Of a stretch of DNA of 7,707 nucleotides, positions 1 to 5,578 are shown in pieces (the first letter of the stretch is position 1; each line of letters opens with the position of its first letter). Both the position numbers and the translations under genes were made by a program. The notes beneath the pieces are model-generated. The model saw only the letters and a list, made by a program, of their open reading frames with translations, ran no database searches and was not told the origin of the DNA. Origin of the DNA: an uncultured Alphaproteobacteria bacterium (GTDB taxonomy: Bacteria > Pseudomonadota > Alphaproteobacteria > Rickettsiales > UBA1997); the NCBI GenBank assembly GCA_903858915.1, contig CAIOKL010000042.1, positions 1 through 7,707 on the forward strand. The letters are read 5' to 3'.

Positions 1-18
1 CGAAAAAGATTCACGACT

Positions 19-46
19 GGGATTGCGTCACTTCGTTCCTGATCCC
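19..46. repeat. Fragment resembling a dispersed short palindromic repeat
   Basis: The stretch contains ATTGCGTCACTTCGTTCCT. From memory this matches one half of a short repeat scattered through Rickettsiales and other host-associated genomes, in which ATTGCG...CGCAAT arms flank a CTTCG or CGAAG core. Here the expected second arm is absent. Instead GGGAT at 19-23 faces ATCCC at 42-46, giving a 5-bp inverted repeat around an 18-base centre. It could also be the last coding bases of a plus-strand gene entering from the left, because one plus frame is open from position 2 to a TAA at 56-58, directly before a terminator. The call is weak, since repeat status cannot be shown from a single copy. Confidence 0.25.
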
Positions 47-56
47 GTTATTTGCT

Positions 57-83
57 AAAAATAGCCGTTTAGGCTATTTTTTT
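57..83. terminator. Strong rho-independent terminator, bidirectional
   Basis: AAAAATAGCC at 57-66 pairs perfectly with GGCTATTTTT at 72-81 across a 5-base loop (GTTTA). The GC-containing core is ATAGCC with GGCTAT. Seven T residues (77-83) follow on the plus strand, and five A residues at 57-61 give a U-tract on the minus strand, so it can work in both directions. It lies about 200 bases past the stop of the downstream permease gene, which reads leftward. It also lies right after a TAA at 56-58 that could end a plus-strand gene entering from the left. A shared terminator between convergent genes is the likely role. Confidence 0.8.
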
Positions 84-94
84 AACGCAAATAA

Positions 95-197
95 CCCCTC
101 AAGGGGGGAGCTACAGCCTGAAGCTTTTCCAAGCTTTTGAAAAATTGTAGGGGTGTAAGCCCTTGCGGGAGGGTAAAATTTTCTGAAAGAAAATTTT
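95..197. repeat. Cluster of short inverted repeats (palindromic intergenic element)
   Basis: Several nested inverted repeats are packed here. CCCC at 95-98 and GGGG at 103-106 form a small hairpin, as do CCC 160-162 and GGG 167-169. The two hairpins are near complements of each other (96-105 against 160-169, 9 of 10 bases). CTACA at 111-115 faces TGTAG at 146-150 inside them. Then AAAATTTTC at 175-183 pairs perfectly with GAAAATTTT at 189-197 over a 5-base loop. AAGCTTTT occurs twice with a 10-base period at 121-128 and 131-138. The G-rich tracts stand out from the AT-rich surroundings. No open frame with a credible start runs through it. The region 198-286 adds only a hairpin at 271-282 (CCCG with CGGG) just after the permease stop codon. 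The origin as a MITE-like or REP-like element is inference. Confidence 0.4.
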
Positions 198-286
198 GGG
201 AGGGGGTTAAAGTGAAATCAAGAAATTGCCATTTTTAAAATAATTTTTTTGGAAGCGAAGATTTGCAAGCCCCGACGACGGGAGAA

Positions 287-1663
287 CTATTTTTTAATGG
301 TGCTTTTGCGATACCCGTAAATGAAGTAAATCATGATTCCAACCGCTGTCCAAATTGCAAAATAATGCCAATTACGCGTGAGCAATTCAAAAGTTAAATA
401 TCCGCAAGATAAAACCGCCAAAGGTCCAACTACAAAAACCATCGGACATTTAAAACTTCTTTTTAAATTTGGTTGCTTAACTCGCAAAATCATTACTGCC
501 AAAGCCACCACAATAAAGCCGAATAAAGTGCCAATGCTCGTCATTTCGCTTAAAGTTTCGAGTGAAAAAATGCCGGCGATTAAAGCCACCGCAACAGTCG
601 TGAGTAAAACACTAACATGTGGAGTGTTATATTTTTTATGAATTGAACTTAATTTTTTTGGAAGCAAGCCGTCGCGCGACATTACGAAAAAAATTCGCGA
701 TTGACCGTAAAGCAAAACCAATAAAACCGAAGTGATGCCGGCAATTGCGCCCGTTGACACCAACGCTGAACCGATATTGCTTCCATTATCGCGCAATGCT
801 CTCGCTAAAGGCTCGGGATTATTAAGTGTTGAAAAATTTACAATCCCGTTAAGAACCAAAGCCACCGTGGCGTAAAGAATTGCGCAAACTCCGAGTGAAA
901 AAATTATGCCGATTGGCAAATCTCGTTTAGGATTTTTACATTCTTCGGCGGTTGTCGCCACCGCATCAAAACCAATATAAGCATAAAAAATCGCCGCCGC
1001 TCCCGCCATAACTCCGCCAAAGCCGAAAGGCATAAAATTGCTATAATTTTCTGGCTTGATCATCGGCGTCGCCACCACTAAAAAAATAAAAATTACCGCC
1101 AATTTTACAAAAACTAAAATACGAGTAAACTTAACGCCCTGTTGAGTTCCGACATAAAGCATTGAACCGATTAATAACACAATTAAAGTTGCCGGTAAAT
1201 TTATGATACCGCCTTCGCTCGTTGGCTTTGTAAGCATTTCGGGCAATGAAATTCCTACCGATTGCAAAATTCCGACCATATATCCCGACCAGCCATTGGC
1301 AACCGCCGACGCCCCGATGCCATATTCGAGAACCAATCCCCAACCAACTAGCCACGCCACAAATTCGCCGATAACCGCGTAGGTGTAAGTGTAAGCGCTT
1401 CCCGAAACTGGTACCATCGAAGCGATTTCCGCGTAAGCAAGTGCCGCAAATAAACAAGCCAAAGCGCCGATTAAATAAGATAAAGCGATGGCGGGACCAG
1501 CGTGCGTAGCTGATGCAGTTCCCGTAACAACAAAAATTCCCGTGCCGATTGTGCAACCAATTCCGATCATTATTAAATCAAAAGCGGTGAGAGATTTTTT
1601 GAAAGAATTTTTTTGAGAAGAAGCGATTAAGTCTTCGATTGATTTTTTGCGAAAAATACTCAT
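287..1663 (-). CDS. APC-superfamily amino-acid permease (CAT/YfnA type), downstream paralog
   Basis: This 458-residue inner-membrane transporter most likely takes up amino acids, probably with protons, as in the bacterial cationic amino-acid transporter (CAT) branch of the APC family. The sequence shows about 12 hydrophobic segments. The helix-broken TM1 motif GIGCTIGTGIF lies at residues 34-44, and the stretch after TM2 contains VPVSGSAYTYTY (84-95). The TM6 region holds GFDAVATTAEECKNPKRDLP (231-250), typical of this branch, and YGQSRIFFVMSRDG (319-332) follows later. Length is normal for bacterial members, which lack the extra C-terminal helices of eukaryotic CATs. The start is ATG, with no Shine-Dalgarno visible; the upstream bases are A/T only. 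It lies 206 bp downstream of a close paralog on the same strand, which may share its transcript or have its own promoter in the gap. Exact substrate cannot be read from sequence; arginine, lysine, alanine and others are all possible. Confidence 0.93.
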   Translation of the reverse strand: MSIFRKKSIEDLIASSQKNSFKKSLTAFDLIMIGIGCTIGTGIFVVTGTASATHAGPAIALSYLIGALACLFAALAYAEIASMVPVSGSAYTYTYAVIGEFVAWLVGWGLVLEYGIGASAVANGWSGYMVGILQSVGISLPEMLTKPTSEGGIINLPATLIVLLIGSMLYVGTQQGVKFTRILVFVKLAVIFIFLVVATPMIKPENYSNFMPFGFGGVMAGAAAIFYAYIGFDAVATTAEECKNPKRDLPIGIIFSLGVCAILYATVALVLNGIVNFSTLNNPEPLARALRDNGSNIGSALVSTGAIAGITSVLLVLLYGQSRIFFVMSRDGLLPKKLSSIHKKYNTPHVSVLLTTVAVALIAGIFSLETLSEMTSIGTLFGFIVVALAVMILRVKQPNLKRSFKCPMVFVVGPLAVLSCGYLTFELLTRNWHYFAIWTAVGIMIYFIYGYRKSTIKK

Positions 1664-1808
1664 TTAAATAATATTTGGAAATTAAAAATTTGTTATAATC
1701 AAAAATAAACTGCGGTTTTAAACAATCTAGTAAAAAAATAAATATGCTAATTTTTCGAATTTAATTCATGTAGAAAATTTGAACTTATAAGAATTGAAAC
1801 TTCAAGGG

Positions 1809-1863
1809 AGAGTAAACTTTAAAGCTAATCGAAAGCAACCAGATTAATTTTAAAATTTACTCT
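1809..1863 (-). other. Long stem-loop after the upstream permease stop codon
   Basis: Positions 1809-1830 and 1842-1863 form a 22-position stem with an 11-base loop (1831-1841). Read as minus-strand RNA, 19 positions are Watson-Crick, two are G-U wobbles and one is an A-C mismatch. Read as plus-strand RNA, two positions become C-A mismatches, so the sense transcript folds better. It begins six bases after the TAA of the upstream permease. No run of U follows the stem, so it is not a classical intrinsic terminator. It could protect the 3' end from exonucleases, separate expression of the two permeases, or act in the leader of the downstream gene. The rest of the gap (1664-1808) is AT-rich and shows no gene and no convincing promoter. 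Confidence 0.5.
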
Positions 1864-1869
1864 TTAAAT

Positions 1870-3279
1870 TTATTTTGTTTTCTTTGCCAAAACACTTTTT
1901 TTATAACCATAAAAGAAATAAAAAATGATGCCGATAATAAACCAAATTAAGAACGGCTTATAGTGATCTTGCAATAATTTTAGAATCAAAAATCCGCATC
2001 CAATAATTGACAAGGGCGCAATGATTTCAACGAAAGGACATTTAAAAGTGCGCTCTAATTTTGGTCTTTTGTAACGCAAAATTAAAACTCCGACCGAAAC
2101 TAAGCAAAAAGCAAAAAGCGTCCCGAGACTACTCATGTCGCCCATCGTGCGAATTGGAGTAAAGCCTGAAATTATCGCAACGGCGATTGTTACAACCAAA
2201 ATTGAGTAAGATGGCGTTTGATGTTTTTTGTGAATTTTTGAGAAAAATTTTGGAAGCAAGCCATCGCGAGAAATTACGAAAAAAATACGCGATTGACCAT
2301 ACATCATCACCAACAACACCGTTAACATTCCGGCAATTGCGCCCGTTCCAACTAATGCCGAACCGATATTGCTTCCGTTATCTCGCAAAGCTTGCGCTAG
2401 AGGCTGAGGATTTCCCAGAGTTTTATAATTAACGATTCCCGTTAAGCATAACGAAACCACCACATAAATCACCGCGCAAATAAGAAGCGAACCGATAAGT
2501 CCGATTGGCAAATCTCGTTTAGGATTTTTACATTCTTCGGCGGTTGTCGCCACAGCATCGAAACCCAAATAAGCGAAAAAAATCGCCGCCGATCCGGCGA
2601 AAACTCCCTTCCAACCGAAAGGCATAAATTCTTGATAATTTTCAAATTTAATGTGAGGTACCGCCACTAAAATGAAAATGAAAATTACGACTAATTTTAC
2701 CGAAACCAAAACACGATTGACAATTACGCTTTCTTTGGTTCCGATGAATAAAAGCAAACCGATAAAACAAGATACGCAAACCGCCGGCAAATTAATTATG
2801 GCGCAATAAGTTCCGTCCGCGCAAAGTTGCGATGGCGCTTTGGTGAGGAATTCGGGAATTACAATTCCGCCTTGTTGCAAAATTCCGACCAAATATCCCG
2901 ACCAGCCCGCCGCAACGGTTGAAGAAGCCACGGTATATTCCAAAATTAAACCGCAAGCGACTAGCCACGCGATAAATTCTCCCATAACCGCGTAGGTGTA
3001 GGTGTAAGCGCTACCCGAAACTGGTACCATCGACGCCAATTCGGCGTAAGCCAATCCGGCAAAAACACAAATTATCGCCGAAAATAAAAAAGATAAAGCA
3101 ATTGCCGGACCCGCATGCTCAGCGGCGGCTTGACCCGTTAAAACAAAAATTCCCGTTCCAATAATTGAGCCGATACCGATAAATACTAAATCAAAAACTC
3201 CTAAAGTTTTTTTAAGAGTATTTTTTTTAGCTCCTTCAAGAATACTTTCGAGAGATTTTTTACGAAAAAGTGATTTCAT
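1870..3279 (-). CDS. APC-superfamily amino-acid permease (CAT/YfnA type), upstream paralog
   Basis: This is an inner-membrane amino-acid transporter of 469 residues, close in sequence to the permease that follows it (by eye roughly six residues in ten identical). Signature segments are the TM1 motif GIGSIIGTGIF (35-45) and the TM6 stretch GFDAVATTAEECKNPKRDLP. I chose the ATG at 3279 because MKSLFRKKSLE then lines up with the start MSIFRKKSIE of the paralog. A TTG nine codons upstream (3306) is also possible and has AGGA ten bases ahead of it, so the start is not settled. Compared with the paralog, it carries a 7-residue insertion in the loop between TM3 and TM4, containing two cysteines six residues apart (LCADGTYC, Cys153 and Cys159). 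That loop should face the periplasm in the APC fold, so a disulfide is possible. The substrate is unknown. Confidence 0.93.
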   Translation of the reverse strand: MKSLFRKKSLESILEGAKKNTLKKTLGVFDLVFIGIGSIIGTGIFVLTGQAAAEHAGPAIALSFLFSAIICVFAGLAYAELASMVPVSGSAYTYTYAVMGEFIAWLVACGLILEYTVASSTVAAGWSGYLVGILQQGGIVIPEFLTKAPSQLCADGTYCAIINLPAVCVSCFIGLLLFIGTKESVIVNRVLVSVKLVVIFIFILVAVPHIKFENYQEFMPFGWKGVFAGSAAIFFAYLGFDAVATTAEECKNPKRDLPIGLIGSLLICAVIYVVVSLCLTGIVNYKTLGNPQPLAQALRDNGSNIGSALVGTGAIAGMLTVLLVMMYGQSRIFFVISRDGLLPKFFSKIHKKHQTPSYSILVVTIAVAIISGFTPIRTMGDMSSLGTLFAFCLVSVGVLILRYKRPKLERTFKCPFVEIIAPLSIIGCGFLILKLLQDHYKPFLIWFIIGIIFYFFYGYKKSVLAKKTK

Positions 3280-3309
3280 TTTTGATATTTTGATTTTTTT
3301 TAACAATGC

Positions 3310-3322
3310 TTAGGAATCCTAA
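3310..3322. promoter_or_regulatory. 13-bp palindrome upstream of permease gene
   Basis: TTAGGA and TCCTAA flank a single central A, a perfect odd palindrome 31 bases ahead of the chosen permease ATG. A one-base centre cannot form an RNA hairpin loop with full pairing, so a protein-binding operator is a better guess than an RNA structure. On the minus strand it includes AGGA, which could instead serve as a ribosome-binding site for an alternative TTG start at 3306. No regulator gene is present in the window. Confidence 0.35.
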
Positions 3323-3328
3323 AAAACT

Positions 3329-3357
3329 TTATAAAATTTATCAAATAAATTTTATAA
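3329..3357. promoter_or_regulatory. Perfect 12-bp inverted repeat in the permease upstream region
   Basis: TTATAAAATTTA at 3329-3340 is matched exactly by TAAATTTTATAA at 3346-3357 across the five-base centre TCAAA. It sits about 50 bases before the permease ATG, next to the palindrome at 3310-3322. The composition is entirely A/T in the arms, so some palindromy is expected by chance, but 12 of 12 pairs is notable. It could be an operator, a 5' leader hairpin or an overlapping promoter region; TATAAA-like boxes occur within the arms. Confidence 0.4.
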
Positions 3358-3448
3358 CAAAAACAATATTTTAATTAATTGTATTGAAAATTATAATAAA
3401 ATCTTTGCGAATTTGGCAATTCACCGGCGACGAAACTCTACTCAGAAT
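3358..3448. other. Intergenic stretch with no recognised feature
   Basis: This part of the 383-bp gap between the pilT and permease genes is AT-rich on its left and more balanced at about 3405-3440. I see no gene, RNA gene or clear repeat in it. A promoter for the permease may lie here or in the inverted repeat next to it, but no paired -35 and -10 boxes at proper spacing are convincing. Confidence 0.4.
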
Positions 3449-3499
3449 AAAAATAAAAAAACCCAAATCTTATCGCGAATGGGCGAATTTACTTCGCCC
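3449..3499 (-). terminator. GC-rich hairpin plus T-tract, possible terminator or attenuator
   Basis: On the minus strand GGGCGAA (3499-3493) pairs perfectly with TTCGCCC (3487-3481) over GTAAA. A tract of seven T, one A and five T follows at 3461-3449. The tract lies 19 bases past that hairpin, too far for a standard terminator. It immediately follows a weaker stem, CCCA at 3483-3480 with TGGG at 3465-3462. Both stems need the same CCC, so they exclude each other. The element is about 165 bases past the pilT stop and could end the mnmG operon. Alternatively the two foldings could switch read-through toward the permease genes. Confidence 0.4.
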
Positions 3500-3520
3500 G
3501 AAGCGATTCGATATTAAGCT

Positions 3521-3540
3521 AAATTTGCTTTAGCAAATTT
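3521..3540. repeat. 20-bp palindrome, degenerate edge copy of the tandem repeat
   Basis: AAATTTGCTTTAGCAAATTT is a perfect inverted repeat: 8-bp arms around a TTTA loop, or 9-bp arms around a two-base centre. It is directly joined to the tandem array and matches the last 20 bases of the repeat unit at 16 positions, so it looks like a diverged partial copy. In the array units the same region keeps only a 5-bp stem (TTTGC with GCAAA) around GTAA. Confidence 0.6.
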
Positions 3541-3660
3541 AAGTAAATCTTATTTTGCGTAAGCAAATTTAAGTAAATCTTATTTTGCGTAAGCAAATTT
3601 AAGTAAATCTTATTTTGCGTAAGCAAATTTAAGTAAATCTTATTTTGCGTAAGCAAATTT
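3541..3660. repeat. Tandem array: four perfect copies of a 30-bp unit
   Basis: Copies at 3541-3570, 3571-3600, 3601-3630 and 3631-3660 are identical at every base. Each unit carries the hairpin TTTGC-GTAA-GCAAA, whose loop is of GNRA type in plus-strand RNA, and a TAAG...CTTA pair. The array ends two bases from the pilT stop codon. On the minus strand one frame through the array has no stop codons, and because 30 is a multiple of three it is the same frame as pilT. Perfect identity implies recent expansion by slippage or recombination, so copy number probably varies between strains. Confidence 0.95.
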
Positions 3661-3662
3661 AA

Positions 3663-4691
3663 TTATTCATATGAAAGCAACTCCTCTTCGGCAATTTCTT
3701 GAGTTATAACATCATTATTCATTAAATCTTTTAACGAATCTTTGAGAAGTAACATGCCATTTTTACGACTTAATTCAATAATTGAATTGATTTGCGGAAT
3801 TTTATCTTCGCGAATTAAATTACGAATCGAAGCGTTTGCCAACATAATTTCAAAAGCCGCGCATCTTCCGCCGTCGCGTTTTTTAACCAATCTTTGCGAA
3901 ATAACCGCTTTAATTGAACCCGACAAAATAGAGCGCACCGCTGATTTTTCTTCCGACGGAAAAACATCAATAATACGATTTATAGTTTGCGCCGCCGAAT
4001 TAGTGTGAAGGGTTGCCAAAACTAAATGTCCCGTTTCAGCCGCGGTTAACGCTAATCGGAAAGTTTCAATGTCACGCATTTCGCCGACCATAATAACATC
4101 GGGATCTTGACGCAAAGAACTTTTTAACGCCTCGTTAAATGTATTGGTATCCGACCCTAATTCGCGTTGATTAATTAGAGAACGCCTATTTTCAAACATA
4201 TATTCCACCGGATCTTCGATGGTAATAATATGGCGCATAAAATTGTTATTAATGTAATCGATTATGCCCGCCAAAGTGGTTGATTTTCCGCTTCCCGTCG
4301 GACCCGCAACCATAATCAAACCTTTTTTTAATTTTGCCAAATCTTGCACAATATAAGGCGCATTTAACGAAACTAAACTTTTAATATCTTTCGGAATTAA
4401 ACGAAACGCCGCGGCCGGTCCAGAAATAGTGTGATAAGCGTTAACTCGACAACGATAATTTTCGCTAGTTTGGATTGAAAAATCTATTTCTCTATTTTCA
4501 ATATAAAATTTCTTTTGTTGTTCATTCATGATTGAATAAAGCATGTTATAAACATCTTCTACACTCAATTCTTTAGTGTCTCTGTAATCAACTAAATCGC
4601 CATCAAGTCGTAAAATTATTCGATATTTTGATGAAAGATGAACATCGGAACAATTTTTTAATCTGGCTTCTTCAAGAATTTGATGGATCAT
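3663..4691 (-). CDS. pilT: PilT-family type IV pilus retraction ATPase
   Basis: This is a 342-residue cytoplasmic hexameric ATPase of the PilT/GspE secretion ATPase superfamily, which powers pilus retraction, twitching motility and DNA uptake in known members. The PAS-like N-terminal domain starts with the SDVHLS motif (15-20). It is followed by Walker A GPTGSGKST (130-138), the Asp box TIEDPVEY (157-164), Walker B LRQDPDVIMVGEMRD (193-207) with Glu204, and the His box GHLVLATLHTN (221-231). SIRNLIRE (288-295) matches the AIRNLIRE motif that marks PilT retraction ATPases, as opposed to PilB or GspE assembly ATPases. Length is normal for PilT. Its ATG overlaps the TGA of the TPR gene as ATGA, implying translational coupling. 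No pilin, PilB, PilC or secretin gene is in the window, so what it retracts is open. DotB-like ATPases of type IVB secretion are the main alternative. Confidence 0.9.
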   Translation of the reverse strand: MIHQILEEARLKNCSDVHLSSKYRIILRLDGDLVDYRDTKELSVEDVYNMLYSIMNEQQKKFYIENREIDFSIQTSENYRCRVNAYHTISGPAAAFRLIPKDIKSLVSLNAPYIVQDLAKLKKGLIMVAGPTGSGKSTTLAGIIDYINNNFMRHIITIEDPVEYMFENRRSLINQRELGSDTNTFNEALKSSLRQDPDVIMVGEMRDIETFRLALTAAETGHLVLATLHTNSAAQTINRIIDVFPSEEKSAVRSILSGSIKAVISQRLVKKRDGGRCAAFEIMLANASIRNLIREDKIPQINSIIELSRKNGMLLLKDSLKDLMNNDVITQEIAEEELLSYE

Positions 4692-5578
4692 ATCATTTGT
4701 TTAATTTTCTCAATTCTTCTTTTCACAGAATCTAAAGCAATTTCGCGGTTAGAATTGTCGTTGTTTTTTACAACCGCCGAATACATTTCCAAAGCTTTTT
4801 CATATTCTTTATTTTCATCGTAAAGCACTCCAAGATTGTAACAATAATCGATATTGGCATAATCTAATTCCAAAGCTTTTGTGTAATTTTTAATTGCCGA
4901 ATTATAGTCAGAAATTTTTTCATAAGCCAGCGCCATGCTCGCAAATAAATAATGTCTTTCGGGATTTTGTAAAGTGAGTCGGTTAAGCATATAGATTGCC
5001 TCGCGAGGACTTTCTTCAATTAAAATTGCGATAATATTATTGATAATTTCATCTTTATTTTCTGCATCGCCTTTGAGCAATTCATAATAAATATTTTTGG
5101 CTTGTTTATATTGAGCGAGCCTTTGATAAACAACACCTAAAGAATATTTTGCGTAAAGATTTTGTGGCTCTTTTTGTAAAATTTCTTTGTAAATTTGAAT
5201 AGCAATTTCATATTGCCCAACCAGCACCGAATTGTAGGCTAATTTTTCTTTTTCGCGAACATCTTTATCAATTTTAACTTTATCGATTAAAACAATATTC
5301 ATCTCTTCGGGCGTGTATTTTTTTTCATCTTCATTTTTTTCTGGAGCGCTTCCCATTGTGGGTTTGTCGACTAAATTTGTGCCATATTCATTATTATAAA
5401 CATCAAATCTTTCTTGCGTTGATTTATCGAATAATAAATTTTTTTCAATTTCTCGAGTGAGGTCGGAGTTGCCAATATCAAATTGCGCTTGGGCTTGTTG
5501 AATAAAAAAAGTTGTTAAAAATAATGCGCAAGATAGGAATTTTATTTTAAAAAATGTAGGTTTTTTAATTCTCGGCAT
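4688..5578 (-). CDS. Secreted tetratricopeptide-repeat protein
   Basis: This is a 296-residue protein with a signal peptide: basic MPRIKKP, a hydrophobic stretch (about 12-26) and a likely signal peptidase I site AQA|QF after residue 31. Cys17 does not sit in a proper lipobox. A charged, probably flexible region (32-110) precedes about five TPR units from roughly residue 113 to 275, including VLVGQYEIAIQIYKEIL, YSLGVVYQRLAQYKQA, DYNSAIKNYTKALELD and YNLGVLYDENKEYEKALEMY. TPRs bind protein partners, so a periplasmic scaffold role is inferred. I chose the ATG at 5578; a TTG five codons upstream is possible, but neither has a Shine-Dalgarno. It overlaps mnmG by 14 bp and pilT by 4 bp. The coupling to pilT recalls TPR proteins such as PilF/PilW in pilus assembly, but those are lipoproteins, so equivalence is not shown. 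Specific function unknown. Confidence 0.85.
   Translation of the reverse strand: MPRIKKPTFFKIKFLSCALFLTTFFIQQAQAQFDIGNSDLTREIEKNLLFDKSTQERFDVYNNEYGTNLVDKPTMGSAPEKNEDEKKYTPEEMNIVLIDKVKIDKDVREKEKLAYNSVLVGQYEIAIQIYKEILQKEPQNLYAKYSLGVVYQRLAQYKQAKNIYYELLKGDAENKDEIINNIIAILIEESPREAIYMLNRLTLQNPERHYLFASMALAYEKISDYNSAIKNYTKALELDYANIDYCYNLGVLYDENKEYEKALEMYSAVVKNNDNSNREIALDSVKRRIEKIKQMI

Noticed and set aside
2..58. Possible C-terminus of a plus-strand gene ending at the TAA at 56-58
   Set aside because: Only 18 codons are visible, all within repeat-like sequence, and two other frames are also open here. The terminator behind it is suggestive but not enough for a gene call.
1131..1556. A 141-codon open frame on the minus strand inside the downstream permease gene
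   Set aside because: It is a different frame of a gene with clear transporter motifs. Its translation is rich in Arg, His, Gly and Cys with no family resemblance, as expected of a shadow frame.
1664..1700. TATAAT at about 1693-1698 on the plus strand and TATTAT at 1669-1674 on the minus strand as promoters
   Set aside because: No plus-strand gene follows the first, and the second is only a few bases from the permease ATG with no matching -35 box. AT-rich background explains both.
3479..3517. Short plus-strand reading frame with an ATG at 3479 (MGEFTSPEAIRY), open upstream to about 3390
   Set aside because: It is only 12 codons from the ATG, lies inside a hairpin, has no ribosome site, and no family is recognised.
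3541..3660. CRISPR array
   Set aside because: The 30-bp units are joined head to tail with no spacers, and no cas gene is present. It is a tandem repeat.
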